From: Pseudomonas rhizoryzae
GTDB taxonomy: Bacteria > Pseudomonadota > Gammaproteobacteria > Pseudomonadales > Pseudomonadaceae
Assembly: GCF_005250615.1 (NCBI RefSeq)
Contig: NZ_SULM01000011.1
Span: forward strand, 62,001-126,000
Direction of reading: 5' to 3'
DNA length: 64,000 bases
The notes under the pieces are model-generated. The model saw only the letters and a program-made list of their open reading frames with translations, made no database searches and had not been told where the DNA came from. Each line of letters begins with the position of its first letter. Positions within the stretch are counted from its first letter, which is position 1. Shown one piece after another: positions 26,662 through 36,138 of the stretch. Made by a program: the position numbers and the translations under genes.

Positions 26662-26691
26662 AGCACCCGGCTAGTGGAACAGCCGGGTGCT
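26662..26691. terminator. Hairpin terminator between autotransporter and pcaR
   Basis: AGCACCCGGCT and AGCCGGGTGCT form a perfect 11-bp stem with an 8-base loop. It starts 15 bases after the autotransporter stop, followed by CAGTTCTTC. Most of it lies inside the last codons of the convergent pcaR gene. It is placed to serve the autotransporter transcript. Confidence 0.55.
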
Positions 26692-27525
26692 CAGTTCTTC
26701 GCTGGCCGCCAGCAACACCGGCAGGAATTTCGTCTCCAGCTCCTGGCGACTGACCCGGCTGGCATGGGTGCCGACGTTGAGCGCCGCCAGCACCTGGCCG
26801 GCGGCATCACGGAGCGGCACCGCCAGGGATCTCAGCCCTACCTCCAATTCCTGGTCGACCACTACATAGCCCTGCTGGCGCACCTGGCCCAGGCACTCGA
26901 TGAGCGCTGGCGGCTGGTAGAGGGTGCGACTGGTCTTGGCCTGCAGATCGGCGTGGTCCAGGTAGTCGTGCAAGGCGGCATCGTCCAGGGCGGCGAGCAG
27001 GATGCGGCCCATGGAGGTGCAGTAGGCCGGCAGCCGGCTGCCGACACTGAGGTCCACCGAGATCAGCCGCTGCGGGGTGGCCGAGCGGGCGATGTAGAGA
27101 ATCTCGTCGCCTTCCAGGGTGGCCATGGAGCAGGCCTCGTGCAGCTGTTCGCTCAGGCGGTCGAGTACCGGCTGAGCGGTGACCGCCAGCGGCGTGGACG
27201 ACAGATACGCATGGCCCAGGGTCAGCACCTTGGGCAGCAGCGAATAGGTACGGCCATCGGTGGTGACGTAGCCCAGCTTCATCAGGGTATGCAGGCAGCG
27301 GCGCACCGCCGCGCGGGGGATCTCGGTGCGGTGGCTGATCTGGGCGATGGTCAGCTGCCGCTTGCGCTCCTGGAAGGCGTGGATCACCGCCAGGCCCCGC
27401 GCCAGGGAGGTCATGAAATTCGGATCGCCGGCGAAGGCTTCGATGCGCTTGGCCGGCGAGGCGATGATCGGCGGCGCCGCCAGCGGCGGCAGGCCCGTGG
27501 CATGAGCGGTGCGGTTATCGTCCAT
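26671..27525 (-). CDS. pcaR: PcaR, IclR-family regulator of 3-oxoadipate genes
   Basis: A 284-residue IclR-family regulator. The N-terminal winged helix (about 35-100) contains IEAFAGDPNFMTSLARGLAV and HRTEIPRAAVRRCLHTLMKL, which are PcaR hallmarks. The effector domain has EACSMATLEGDEILYIARSA and RLPAYCTSMGRILLA. In Pseudomonas putida PcaR activates pca genes with 3-oxoadipate as inducer. Two PcaR-type sites lie 27-57 bp before its own ATG, so autoregulation is expected. It is separated from the other pca genes by an autotransporter, so it acts in trans. Confidence 0.93.
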   Translation of the reverse strand: MDDNRTAHATGLPPLAAPPIIASPAKRIEAFAGDPNFMTSLARGLAVIHAFQERKRQLTIAQISHRTEIPRAAVRRCLHTLMKLGYVTTDGRTYSLLPKVLTLGHAYLSSTPLAVTAQPVLDRLSEQLHEACSMATLEGDEILYIARSATPQRLISVDLSVGSRLPAYCTSMGRILLAALDDAALHDYLDHADLQAKTSRTLYQPPALIECLGQVRQQGYVVVDQELEVGLRSLAVPLRDAAGQVLAALNVGTHASRVSRQELETKFLPVLLAASEELSTRLFH

Positions 27526-27551
27526 CGACGCTATCCTCAGCAGGCTTTTGG

Positions 27552-27582
27552 CCGATTATCGAGCGAAGGGGCGATCATCGCA
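27552..27582 (-). promoter_or_regulatory. PcaR-type operator pair upstream of pcaR
   Basis: CCGATTATCGAG (27552-27563) and GCGATCATCGCA (27571-27582), centres about 19 bp apart, directly upstream of pcaR. The position over the start region suggests negative autoregulation. Confidence 0.7.
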
Positions 27583-27666
27583 ACGTAGGGATTCTCTCAG
27601 CGGAAAATTCACCTTGCCAGTCAGGAAACCCAGCGAAAAATGTGCATAAAAAGTGCGCCTTATGTT

Positions 27667-27716
27667 GATGCGTAAAGGTGTAAATGCGTAAATGCACGAA
27701 GACGCAAAAGCGCAAA
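27667..27716 (+). promoter_or_regulatory. Iterated GCGYAAA sites before the Xre-RES operon
   Basis: GATGCGTAAA and AATGCGTAAA are 16 bases apart, then CGCAAAA and GCGCAAA follow in the same orientation. The stretch is AT-rich compared with its surroundings and ends 20 bases before the antitoxin ATG. Iterated sites here fit autorepression by a Xre-type antitoxin. Confidence 0.5.
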
Positions 27717-27735
27717 GGTAATCTAGGAGTCGATC

Positions 27736-28104
27736 ATGTCCGTAGCCTTCGCCAACGTACTGGAAACCACGCGAGAGCCCGGCACCTCGCGATTTTCGGT
27801 GAGCGGTGTCGCTAACCTGCTCGGCTTGCAGCAACAGGATCTAGCCGACTTGGCGCGCGTCCATCGCAATACCCTGCGCACCCATCCTGAGTCGCCCAAG
27901 CTGCAAACCGCCCTGCGTGACGTGATGCGCGTCATCTCGGCAGCCACGGTCATTCAACCCGACCCGCAACGCGCCGTGTTTCTGGTGAAGAACGAGCCCA
28001 TCGCGGCCTTTCGTCATCGGACGCTGTTGCAACTGGTACAGGATGGCCGTACTGAGGATGCCATCGGTTACCTGGAGTCCGTCAGCGCGGGCTTCGTGGG
28101 ATGA
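27736..28104 (+). CDS. Xre/MbcA/ParS-family antitoxin
   Basis: A 122-residue antitoxin. The first two thirds hold a Xre-like helix-turn-helix (VSGVANLLGLQQQDLADLARVHRN). The C-terminal 45 residues (KNEPIAAFRHRTLLQLVQDGRTEDAIGYLES, split here by KNEPIAAF and GRTEDAIGYLES) form the DUF2384 toxin-binding domain. The ATG follows AGGAG. It overlaps the RES toxin gene by the ATGA arrangement. In this family the antitoxin neutralises the toxin directly and represses the operon. Confidence 0.88.
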   Translation: MSVAFANVLETTREPGTSRFSVSGVANLLGLQQQDLADLARVHRNTLRTHPESPKLQTALRDVMRVISAATVIQPDPQRAVFLVKNEPIAAFRHRTLLQLVQDGRTEDAIGYLESVSAGFVG

Positions 28105-28628
28105 TCCTGGTCGAGCTGCCGGCGGCCACGCCGCTGTTTCGCGCCCATACGCCACGCTGGGCCAGCCAGCCGCTGAGTGGTGCTGGAGCCGCCTTGCGCG
28201 GTGGCCGCTTCAACCGCGAAGGCATCGCGGCGCTCTATCTTTCGCTCGATGAACTGACGGCGCTGCGTGAATACCAGCAAACCTCGGCCTTTCTCCCCCC
28301 TGCGACCCTTTGCAGCTACAGCGCCACGCTGAGCGCTCTCGTCGATCTGCGGCTCCTGCAACGGGATGCGACCTGGGACGAACTGTGGCACGACTGGCGC
28401 GAGGACTGGCGCCATCTGCGCTTCGAGCAACACATCGAGCCCCCTACCTGGGTACTGGCCGATCTGGTCAGGACGCAGGGGCATTGCGGCATCCTGTTTC
28501 CCAGCCTGGTGCATCCGGGCGGGACGAACGTCGTGCTCTATCCGGATCTGCTTGGCGAGGGCGAGTCGCTACGGGTGCTGGACCCCGACGGCCAGCTACC
28601 GCGTGACCAGTCCAGTTGGACGCCTTGA
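28101..28628 (+). CDS. RES-domain toxin (NAD+ phosphorylase family)
   Basis: A 175-residue toxin of the RES family, whose studied members degrade NAD+ by phosphorolysis. The three name-giving residues are visible: Arg36 in GGRFNREG, Glu57 in ALREYQQ and Ser135 in ILFPSLVHPGGTN. Length is typical. It is translationally coupled to the Xre antitoxin. Nothing looks truncated, so the pair is probably functional. Confidence 0.9.
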   Translation: MILVELPAATPLFRAHTPRWASQPLSGAGAALRGGRFNREGIAALYLSLDELTALREYQQTSAFLPPATLCSYSATLSALVDLRLLQRDATWDELWHDWREDWRHLRFEQHIEPPTWVLADLVRTQGHCGILFPSLVHPGGTNVVLYPDLLGEGESLRVLDPDGQLPRDQSSWTP

Positions 28629-28726
28629 CTCCTGGGTACGATGCCTAGTTGCCGGAGCTAGCCTTGGTTAGGCCACTGCCTGTTTGAGGCAAACCGTTGC
28701 GAGGTCGAAGGCCAGCGCTGGCTGTA

Positions 28727-29506
28727 CTATTGGCTACAGCCGGTAGCGAGCCGGTAACGGATCGCAAGTCGGCCGGTACAGTCATCCAGCTCCACCTCGG
28801 CCCTCACCCCCCACACCTGCTGGATCAACTCCGCCGTCAGCACCTCGCCCGGAGTGCCCTCCGCCACCAGGCCCCCCTCCCTGAGCACCGCCAGGCGGTC
28901 GCAAAACAGCGCGGCCAGGTTGAGATCGTGGATGGCCAGCACGCAGGTGGCCGGCAGGCGGCGGACCAGGTCGAGGATTTCCAGCTGGTGCTGGATGTCG
29001 AGGTGGTTGGTGGGTTCGTCGAGCAGGAGTTCACTGGGCTCCTGGGCTAGGGCACGGGCGATCTGGGCGCGCTGGCGTTCGCCGCCGGAGAGGCTATGCC
29101 AGCGGCGCCCAGCCTTGTCGACCAGTCCCACCTGGGCCAGGGCGCGCTGGCAGACCTCGGCGTCGCGGGCGCTCCAGGCGTCGAGCAGGCCGCGGTGGGG
29201 CGTCCGGCCCAGGCGTACCACCTCGGCCACCGAGAGATCGGCCTCGGTGCCGGCCTGCTGCTCCACCAGGGCCACCCGACGCGCCAGGTCACGGCGGCGC
29301 AGCTGATGCAGTGGAGTCTCGTCGAGGCTGACCCCACCCTCCTCCGGTCGCCGTAGTCCGGCCAAGAGCCGCAGCAGGCTGGACTTGCCCGAGCCATTGG
29401 GGCCGAGCAGGCCGAGCACGCCACCGGGCGGCACCTGCAGGGTCACCCCCTGGAGGATCGGCTGGCCACCGGCGCTCCAGGCCACGTCGCGAGCGGCCAG
29501 ACTCAT
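28727..29506 (-). CDS. ABC transporter ATP-binding protein, BtuD-like (cobalamin)
   Basis: A 259-residue ATPase. The start MSLAARDVAWSAGG overlaps the permease stop by 4 bases. Walker A is GPNGSGKSS, the signature LSGGERQR, and Walker B ELLLDEPTNHLD, with the H-loop in LAIHDLNLA. It is the third gene of a binding protein-permease-ATPase operon headed by a cobalamin riboswitch, so B12 or another corrinoid is the likely substrate. By sequence alone it could equally serve iron chelates. Confidence 0.88.
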   Translation of the reverse strand: MSLAARDVAWSAGGQPILQGVTLQVPPGGVLGLLGPNGSGKSSLLRLLAGLRRPEEGGVSLDETPLHQLRRRDLARRVALVEQQAGTEADLSVAEVVRLGRTPHRGLLDAWSARDAEVCQRALAQVGLVDKAGRRWHSLSGGERQRAQIARALAQEPSELLLDEPTNHLDIQHQLEILDLVRRLPATCVLAIHDLNLAALFCDRLAVLREGGLVAEGTPGEVLTAELIQQVWGVRAEVELDDCTGRLAIRYRLATGCSQ

Positions 29507-30537
29507 CGGACCTCCCGCGCGCGATAGAGGATGAAGGCGAAGGCCGGCGCTCCCACCAGCGCGGTGACCACACCGATGGGCAGGGTCTGCTTGGCCACCA
29601 GGGTGCGGGCGACGATATCGGCCAGCACCATGAACAGGGCGCCGATCAGGGCGCAGGTGGGCAGCAGGCGGCCATGCCCCGGCCCGACTAGAAAACGCGC
29701 CACATGGGGGATCACCAGGCCGACGAAGCCCACCGCGCCCACCAGGCTGACCAGGCAGGCGGTGATCAGGCCGGTGACCGCCAGCAGCAAGAGGCGCAAC
29801 GGCCCCACCGCCACCCCGAGGCTGGCGGCGGCGTCCTCGCCGAAGGCGAAGGCGTCCAGCGCCCGGGCGCAGGCGAGGCACACCAGCAGGCCACCCAAGA
29901 CCACGGCGCCAGCCAGCCAGACATCCGGCCAGCGCACCCCGGACAGACTGCCGAGCAGCCAGAACATGACGCTGCGCGCCTGCTCGGCGTTGGCCGCGGT
30001 GGCGACGATATAGGCGGTCAGGGCATTGAACAGTTGGGAAGCGGCGACCCCGGCGAGGATGATGCGGGTACTGCCGCCGCCAGCGAGAAAGGGCAGCACC
30101 ACGGTGAAGGCCAGCATGGCGCCGAAAAAAGCACCCAAGGACACGCCTAGCGCTCCGCCGCCGACGCCCAACAGCATCACCAGCACGGCACCAGTGGAAG
30201 CCCCGGCCGACAGACCCAGCACATAGGGCTCGGCCAGGGCATTGCGCAACAGCGCCTGGAGAATGGCACCGGAGACCGCCAGGCCGGCGCCGCAGCAGGC
30301 CGCCACCAGGGCGCGACTGAAGCGATAGTCCCAGACGATGCCCTGGACGATCCGCTCCACTGGATAGGGCCCCAGGCCCAAGCCGTTGGCGATGGCCTGC
30401 AGGCTGGTCAGGGGGGCGATGGGCATCTCGCCGAAGGACGCCGCCAGGACCACGCAGGCCGCCAGCGCCAGCAAGGCGACCAGGCCCAGCAGCCAGCGCC
30501 AGGCCCGGGCGCCTTCGGTCGCCAGGGGCAGGCTCAT
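29503..30537 (-). CDS. ABC transporter permease, BtuC-like (cobalamin)
   Basis: A 344-residue FecCD/BtuC-type permease with about ten helices. SGAILQALLRNALAEPYVLG matches the conserved loop after helix 2, and FVGLVIPHVARFLVG the ATPase-coupling region. It overlaps both neighbours by 4 bases. The riboswitch upstream assigns it to corrinoid uptake. Confidence 0.88.
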   Translation of the reverse strand: MSLPLATEGARAWRWLLGLVALLALAACVVLAASFGEMPIAPLTSLQAIANGLGLGPYPVERIVQGIVWDYRFSRALVAACCGAGLAVSGAILQALLRNALAEPYVLGLSAGASTGAVLVMLLGVGGGALGVSLGAFFGAMLAFTVVLPFLAGGGSTRIILAGVAASQLFNALTAYIVATAANAEQARSVMFWLLGSLSGVRWPDVWLAGAVVLGGLLVCLACARALDAFAFGEDAAASLGVAVGPLRLLLLAVTGLITACLVSLVGAVGFVGLVIPHVARFLVGPGHGRLLPTCALIGALFMVLADIVARTLVAKQTLPIGVVTALVGAPAFAFILYRAREVR

Positions 30538-31550
30538 GGCTTGGGTTGGCCCAGGTCGCGGGCCAGGGTCTCGACGCCATCCACCACCCGCAGCGACGGG
30601 TTGAGGGTCGCGGCGTCCACCACCAGCACATGATTCTCCCGCACCGCGCGCAACTCACGGGTCAGGGGGTCGCTGCGCAGGAAGGCCAGCTTCTTGTCCA
30701 CGTCGTCGGCGGCATAGCGACGGCGGTCCATGCGCGCCACCACGATATAGTCCGGGTCAAGGGTGGCGATACGCTCCCAACTCACCGCCGGCCACTCTTC
30801 GGGGCTGTCCACCACGTTGCGCAGGCCCAGGGCGCGGGCGATCCAGGCCGGGGCGCCGAGGTTGCCGGCGACCCAGGGATCGCCTTCCAGACGGGTACTG
30901 GAGAACCAGAACAACACCGAACGACCCTGCGCACCGGCAGCCTTGGCTTTCTCGCCAGCGGCGGCGATGCGCCGGTCCAAGTCAGCCGCCAGGCGGTCGC
31001 CGGCTGGTTGCACATCGAGGATGGCCGCCAGCTCGTGCACCTCACGGGTCACCAGTTGCATGTCGAAGGGCGTGCTGCGGCTGCCGTCGCGATTGGAGTC
31101 GGCGGTCACCGCCTTGCCTTCGCAATCGCTGGGCGCCACGTAGGCGGCGATGCCCAGGTCGGCGAAGCGCGGAAAATCGCCCACCTCGCCGCCGGGGCCG
31201 ACGTGATAGGTGTACTGCGCCGCCACCAGGTCCGGCCGGGTGCCGACCACGGCCTCGAAACTGGGCGCGTTGTCGGCCAGGCGCGGGATGCCCTTGCCCG
31301 CCGCTTGCAGATCCGCCGGCAAGTCGCCGAACCAGATCGCGGTGCCCTGCAGGCGCGGGCCCACTCCCAGGCGCAAGAGCAGTTCGGTACTGGCTTGGCC
31401 GATACTGACCAGGCGCTGAGGCGCGCGCTCGAACACCAGGTCGCGACCGCAGTTGTGCACGGTCAGCGGATAGTGGGTGGCGGCCTGCGCGGTGAAAGAT
31501 GAAACGGACAGTGCTGCAGCGGCGAGCAGCGGCGAAAGACGGCGAAGCAT
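30534..31550 (-). CDS. Periplasmic cobalamin-binding protein, BtuF-like
   Basis: A 338-residue binding protein. The signal peptide ends near residue 23 (SVSSFTAQA). The mature part starts THYPLTVHNCGRDLVFERAP and includes RLVSIGQASTELLLRLG, typical of the Fe3+/B12-binding fold. The 150 bases immediately upstream form a cobalamin riboswitch, so expression should fall when B12 is plentiful. Its relatives are often annotated as iron binding proteins; the riboswitch argues for corrinoid. Confidence 0.88.
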   Translation of the reverse strand: MLRRLSPLLAAAALSVSSFTAQAATHYPLTVHNCGRDLVFERAPQRLVSIGQASTELLLRLGVGPRLQGTAIWFGDLPADLQAAGKGIPRLADNAPSFEAVVGTRPDLVAAQYTYHVGPGGEVGDFPRFADLGIAAYVAPSDCEGKAVTADSNRDGSRSTPFDMQLVTREVHELAAILDVQPAGDRLAADLDRRIAAAGEKAKAAGAQGRSVLFWFSSTRLEGDPWVAGNLGAPAWIARALGLRNVVDSPEEWPAVSWERIATLDPDYIVVARMDRRRYAADDVDKKLAFLRSDPLTRELRAVRENHVLVVDAATLNPSLRVVDGVETLARDLGQPKP

Positions 31551-31557
31551 GGACTCT

Positions 31558-31725
31558 CCTTGGGATGACGCGTCCCTGGTAGCTGATAGGCATCCCCTGG
31601 CAAGGTCTGGCTCATCTCCCGGGGGAGACTCACAGTGGCGCGACCGCGCCGGATTCTCACCGGCTTCCCGCCAAGGGATCTAAGGGGTCGCCGACAGTGA
31701 ACCAGCGGCGACGGGGATTCAAGCA
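31558..31725 (-). ncRNA. Cobalamin riboswitch
   Basis: On the minus strand the leader of the B12 importer contains GGGAAGCCGGTGAGAATCC, then GGCGCGGTCGCGCC, then CACTGTGAG, the order and sequence of the conserved cobalamin riboswitch core. The B12 box (GCCACTGTGA) is intact. A run of CCCCGGGAGA after the core and the GGGATGCC region near the start codon could form the expression platform. It ends just before the binding-protein ATG, so it most likely controls translation or termination of the importer operon. The cob synthesis genes on either side are not downstream of it. Confidence 0.9.
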
Positions 31726-31737
31726 CTAAATGTTACT

Positions 31738-33408
31738 TTATAACAAATCTGGATCGTACCAGCGCGGCGTGTAGACCCATTCGCCGCCGTCGGCCCGGGG
31801 GAAACGCCGGGTATGGCTGGAGCCGAGGATCACCAGGGTGCGCGAATCCACCATGTCGCTGCGCAGGGCGCCGAGGCTGGTGTATTCGAGACCGCCACCC
31901 GGACGGCCGACGTCGCGGCCAAGGATCACCGGGGTGGTCGCCGGGCGGCAACTGCGCAGGACGTCCAGCGCCCGTTCCAGCTGGTGCGGACGGGCCTTGG
32001 AGATGGGGTTGTAGAAGGCCATGGCCAGGTCCGCCGCGGCGGCCTGGCGCAGGCGCTGCTCGATCACCGCCCAGGGCTTGAGGTTGTCGGACAGGGAGAT
32101 CAGGCAGAAGTCGTGGCCCAGGGGCGCACCCGCCAGGGCGGCGCTGGCCATGGCCGCGGTGATGCCCGGCAGGATTTCCAGCTCCACCGCCGCCCAACGC
32201 GGATCATCGGCGCTTTCCAGTACCTCCAGCACCGCCGCGGCCATGGCGAAGACACCCGGATCGCCGGACGACACCATCACCACCTGGCGACCGCTGGCGG
32301 CCAGTTCGAAGGCATGACGGGCGCGCTGCAGCTCTTCGCGATTGTCGCTGGCATGGGCCAGTTGGTCGGGGCGCAGGGGGCCGGCCATCTTCACGTAGGT
32401 GGCATAGCCGAGCACATCCTGGGCCTGGTCCAGGGCGCGGCGCACCACCGGCGCCAAGAGTTCGGCCGTACCGGGGCCAAGGCCCACCACGCTGAGGCGA
32501 CCGCGGCGCTGACCGATTCCATCGGCGTCCAGCGGCGTCTCGTGCAGATGCAGGGCGATGCCGCGCTCCTGGGCGCGGTCCACGGTCGCCCGGGCGAAAT
32601 CCGGGGTACCGGCAGCGACGAATCTCAGCGGCACGTCCAGCGCCTGGCTCAGCGCGGCGAGGGCGGGCACGGCCATGTCTTCCGCCCGCGCCAGGAGTAC
32701 CGCCATGGCACCTGGCGCATAGCCGGTGCTGGCGAGCAATTCGCTGACGGCAGTGGCGGTGGCATCGGCGCGCACCGCCACCAGCACCGCGCGGGGATGG
32801 ATCAACAGGGTGTGGTCGTCGGCACTGGCCAGCGGCGAGACCAGGATGCGCTGGCGCGCGGCGGGATCGCGGGCCAGGGGCACCTCGTCCAGCCAGGGCG
32901 CCTCGCCTTCGATGCGTACCGGGGCGCCGGCCAGCAGATCGGCCACCCGGTGCTTGGCCACGTCGACGTCGGCCAGGGCATAGCCGGCCGGGGGATCGAG
33001 CAGGCAGGTGCCGAATCTCAGTTCGCCGCTGGTGGTAATGGCAGGAGCCACATCCAGCAGCGTACCGAGCTGACGGGCCAGGCGATTGGCGCCCGCCAGG
33101 CCGCCCAGCAGCGGCACCACGGCGCTGCCGTCCTCGGCCACGGCCAGCACCGGAGGTTCGGCGGTCTTGTCGTCCAGCAGCGGCGCCAAGGTGCGGATGA
33201 CGATGCCGGCGGCGCAGAGCACCACCAGCGGTCGCTGCTGGCGATAGAGATCACGCAGATGGTCGCCGAAGGCGCTATAGCCCACATCGCCTTCGACCCG
33301 CCCGGCGAGGCCGTGCACCTGGCTACCCGGCAGGCCAGCCTGCAGGCGGCGGGCGGTGGCCAGGGCGCCGGGACCGAGGATGACGACGGCCGGGCTCAAC
33401 CCTTCCAT
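31738..33408 (-). CDS. cobJ: CbiG/CobE-CobJ fusion, precorrin-3B C17-methyltransferase
   Basis: A 556-residue two-part protein. Residues 1-310 are CbiG/CobE-like ([33 protein letters not shown]). Residues 315-556 are the SAM-dependent precorrin-3B methyltransferase CobJ ([33 protein letters not shown]), which drives ring contraction in B12 synthesis. The start [12 protein letters not shown] overlaps the end of cobI by 13 bases. It is the last gene of cobG-H-I-J. Fusion of these parts is seen in other pseudomonads. Confidence 0.9.
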   Translation of the reverse strand: MEGLSPAVVILGPGALATARRLQAGLPGSQVHGLAGRVEGDVGYSAFGDHLRDLYRQQRPLVVLCAAGIVIRTLAPLLDDKTAEPPVLAVAEDGSAVVPLLGGLAGANRLARQLGTLLDVAPAITTSGELRFGTCLLDPPAGYALADVDVAKHRVADLLAGAPVRIEGEAPWLDEVPLARDPAARQRILVSPLASADDHTLLIHPRAVLVAVRADATATAVSELLASTGYAPGAMAVLLARAEDMAVPALAALSQALDVPLRFVAAGTPDFARATVDRAQERGIALHLHETPLDADGIGQRRGRLSVVGLGPGTAELLAPVVRRALDQAQDVLGYATYVKMAGPLRPDQLAHASDNREELQRARHAFELAASGRQVVMVSSGDPGVFAMAAAVLEVLESADDPRWAAVELEILPGITAAMASAALAGAPLGHDFCLISLSDNLKPWAVIEQRLRQAAAADLAMAFYNPISKARPHQLERALDVLRSCRPATTPVILGRDVGRPGGGLEYTSLGALRSDMVDSRTLVILGSSHTRRFPRADGGEWVYTPRWYDPDLL

Positions 33409-34139
33409 TTCACCCCCGGCACCACCACCAGCGAGAAATACGGCGAGGCCATGGGCTCCACCTCGTCCAGCGGCACGATGCGCTGGTTGCTCATGGTGGC
33501 GCGCTCGATGTAGCGGGCGCGCTCGTCCAGGCCCAGCTCGCGCAAGACCTGACGCACCTTGTCGAAATTGCGGCCGAGCTTCATCACCACGGCGGCGTCG
33601 GCGCTGGCCAGGCGCGCCTTGAGTTCCTCGGCGGAGAGCACCCCGGAGAGTACCGTGAGCGTCTGGTTGCGATAGACCAGCGGCAGGCCGAGCATGGCCA
33701 CGCCGCCGAGCATGGAGCAGACCCCCGGCACTACCTGGGCCTCGTAGCGCTCGGCGAGGCGGTCGTGCAGGTACATGTAGGAGCCGTAGAAGAAGGGATC
33801 GCCCTCGCAGATCACCGCCACGTCGCGGCCGGCGTCCAGATGGTCGGCCACCTGGGCGGCGGCGGTGTCGTAGAAGTCGGCGATCACCGTCTCGTAGGAC
33901 AGTGGCGGCGCCAGCTTCTCGGTGGTCACCGGATAGACCAGCGGCAGGCGCTGCTGGCCGTCCAGCAGATAGCCTTCGATGACGCCATAGGCATTGCCGC
34001 CCTGGCCGACGTTGGCCTTGGCCTTGGCGACGAAATAGGCCACCACCGGCGCGCCCCGCAGCAGGCGCAGGGCCTTGAGGGTGATGAGTTCCGGATCGCC
34101 GGGGCCGACGCCCAGGCCGAGCAGGCGGCCGGCCATCAT
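33396..34139 (-). CDS. cobI: Precorrin-2 C20-methyltransferase
   Basis: A 247-residue SAM-dependent methylase that adds the C20 methyl group to precorrin-2. The glycine-rich start [20 protein letters not shown] and [18 protein letters not shown] are typical of the uroporphyrin/precorrin methylase fold. The full length fits CobI. It overlaps cobH upstream by 4 bases and cobJ downstream. Confidence 0.92.
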   Translation of the reverse strand: MMAGRLLGLGVGPGDPELITLKALRLLRGAPVVAYFVAKAKANVGQGGNAYGVIEGYLLDGQQRLPLVYPVTTEKLAPPLSYETVIADFYDTAAAQVADHLDAGRDVAVICEGDPFFYGSYMYLHDRLAERYEAQVVPGVCSMLGGVAMLGLPLVYRNQTLTVLSGVLSAEELKARLASADAAVVMKLGRNFDKVRQVLRELGLDERARYIERATMSNQRIVPLDEVEPMASPYFSLVVVPGVKWKG

Positions 34140-34762
34140 TCCACCTCCGTGGCCAGGGCATTGACCGCGGCGGCGGCCATGGCGCTGCCACCGCGGCGGC
34201 CGCGGACGATGACATAGGGCACGCCGCGGCTGTCGGCGGCCAGGGCGTCCTTGGACTCCATCGCCCCGACGAAGCCTACCGGCATGCCGAGGATCAGCGC
34301 CGGCTTGGGGGCGCCGGCGTCGAGCATTTCCAGCAGGTAGAACAAGGCCGTGGGGGCATTGCCGATCACCACCACGCTGCCGGCCAGATGCGGCCGCCAG
34401 CGCTCCAGGGCCACCGCCGAGCGGGTATTGCCCCGTTCCAGCGCCAGCTCGCGGATACCCTCGTCGTGCAGGGTGCAGATCACCTGGTTATTCGCTGGCA
34501 AGCGGGTACGGGTGACGCCCTCGGCGACCATGCGCGCGTCGCAGAGGATGGGCGCGCCGGCCGCCAGGGCCGCGCGCCCGGCCGCCCCGGCACCCGGGGA
34601 AAAGGCAAGGTCCTGGACCACGTCGACCATGCCGCAGGCGTGGATCACCCGGACGGCGAGCTTTTCCAGATCGGCGGGAATGGCCGAGAGATCGGCCTCG
34701 GCGCGGATGGTGGCGAAGGATTGGCGATAGATCGCCTGGCCGTCGCGTTCGTACTCAAGCAT
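34136..34762 (-). CDS. cobH: Precorrin-8X methylmutase
   Basis: A 208-residue enzyme that moves a methyl group from C11 to C12, forming hydrogenobyrinate. The catalytic His is His41 in [11 protein letters not shown]. Other marks are [13 protein letters not shown] and [15 protein letters not shown]. The start [12 protein letters not shown] overlaps the cobG stop by 8 bases. A longer in-frame extension exists but its translation looks non-coding. Confidence 0.93.
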   Translation of the reverse strand: MLEYERDGQAIYRQSFATIRAEADLSAIPADLEKLAVRVIHACGMVDVVQDLAFSPGAGAAGRAALAAGAPILCDARMVAEGVTRTRLPANNQVICTLHDEGIRELALERGNTRSAVALERWRPHLAGSVVVIGNAPTALFYLLEMLDAGAPKPALILGMPVGFVGAMESKDALAADSRGVPYVIVRGRRGGSAMAAAAVNALATEVE

Positions 34763-36041
34763 CACTAGGGCTCCGGGCCAGCCAGGCGGCGGCCTCGTCG
34801 AGGGATAGTCGGGTGGCGCGCCGCCGGCCCGGACCGGGCTGGGTGGTGTCGCGCACGAAGAGGTCATAGCGGCCGGGGGCCACGGCCAGCAGCGTATGGG
34901 GTGCCTGGCCGGCCAGGGCGCAACTGCGCGGGCAGCCGGAGAGATGCACCGCCACGCCGGCCGGTAGCCGCTCGGCCAGGCACAGGGCATCGCCCTTGGT
35001 ATCGGCCTGGCCCTTGGCGCAGCCCACGCTGCCGGTGCAGGCGATCAACCGGGCCAGGGGCGCGGCGGGGTCGGTGGTCAGGTCCAGGGCCGCCAAGGCC
35101 GCTAGCAACTCGGGCGCCTGATCGACAGATACATCCGGCAACAACAGGCCCTGCCAGGGCGTCAGGTGCAGTTCGCCATGGCCCAGGCGTTCGGCCAGGT
35201 CGGCGACTGCCGCCAGAGTCGTGGCCGGCAGGCGGCCCAGGGCAGGTTGGGCGCCGACCCAGCAGAGGCCGGGTTGGCGCTGAGGATGGCTACCGAGGCG
35301 GCCTGCGATTTCCGCTGGCGCGCGTGGCTGGCTCGGAGCCGGCCGCAGATCCAGACCGGCCAGCAGCTCCGCGACCGGCCGTTGCGCCAGCAGCTGTCGC
35401 ATGCGGCTCTGCTCGGGACCGGCCAGGTCGAGAAAGCGATGCAGCAGGGTCGCCACCGTGGCGACCTCGCGTCCTGCGGGGATCAGGCCCAGGGGCGCAT
35501 CCGCGGGGGTACCGGCCAGGCCGAGCACGAAGCCTTCGGCGCGAGCCGACAGCCAGACATCATGGGGATGGTCGAGCCGCGCCAGGGCTTCGCCGCCGTC
35601 CAGTTGCAGGGCGAACTTGGCCGACAGCCCATGCAGGCGGCGATCGCCTTCCAGCAGAGCCAGCAGTTCGGCGGCCAGGGGGCGGACGTCCTGCAACTGC
35701 TGCGGATCGCGGCCGGCAGACGGGCTGAGCAGCAAATTACGCACGTCGTCGGCGGCGGGATCGGCTGGGCCCAGACCAGCGTCCTGCAAGGCAGCCACCA
35801 GGGCCTCGGCGCCGTCCGGACGCACGCCGCGCAGTTGCAGGTTGGCTCTATTGGTCAGCTCCAGCACACCGGTCGCCCAGCGCTCACTGGCGGCAGCAAT
35901 GGCCCGCGCCTGGTCTGCCATGAGCCGCCCGCCCGGCAACTTCACCCGGCACAGACCGCCATCGCGCGCGGGCACGATGCGCAGCAGACCCGGACAGGCC
36001 GAGGGCCGCGGGACGATGGCGGAGGGAAGTGGAGGATTCAC
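34755..36041 (-). CDS. cobG: Precorrin-3B synthase, aerobic pathway
   Basis: A 428-residue iron-sulfur monooxygenase of the sulfite/nitrite reductase fold. The Fe-S Cys residues lie in ACTGSVGCAKGQ and HLSGCPRSCALAG. Presence of CobG marks the oxygen-dependent route. It is the first gene of the cobGHIJ operon and is divergent from cobL. The 97-base gap between them shows no riboswitch. Confidence 0.9.
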   Translation of the reverse strand: MNPPLPSAIVPRPSACPGLLRIVPARDGGLCRVKLPGGRLMADQARAIAAASERWATGVLELTNRANLQLRGVRPDGAEALVAALQDAGLGPADPAADDVRNLLLSPSAGRDPQQLQDVRPLAAELLALLEGDRRLHGLSAKFALQLDGGEALARLDHPHDVWLSARAEGFVLGLAGTPADAPLGLIPAGREVATVATLLHRFLDLAGPEQSRMRQLLAQRPVAELLAGLDLRPAPSQPRAPAEIAGRLGSHPQRQPGLCWVGAQPALGRLPATTLAAVADLAERLGHGELHLTPWQGLLLPDVSVDQAPELLAALAALDLTTDPAAPLARLIACTGSVGCAKGQADTKGDALCLAERLPAGVAVHLSGCPRSCALAGQAPHTLLAVAPGRYDLFVRDTTQPGPGRRRATRLSLDEAAAWLARSPSDA

Positions 36042-36138
36042 GGCGAAGGTCGGGCTGGACGGGGAAAGACGTTATTATGCCCGCTTTGCCCGACCCCTTG
36101 AAAACGCCCGGTCGGCCGACGTTCGATGAGGTTTGTTC

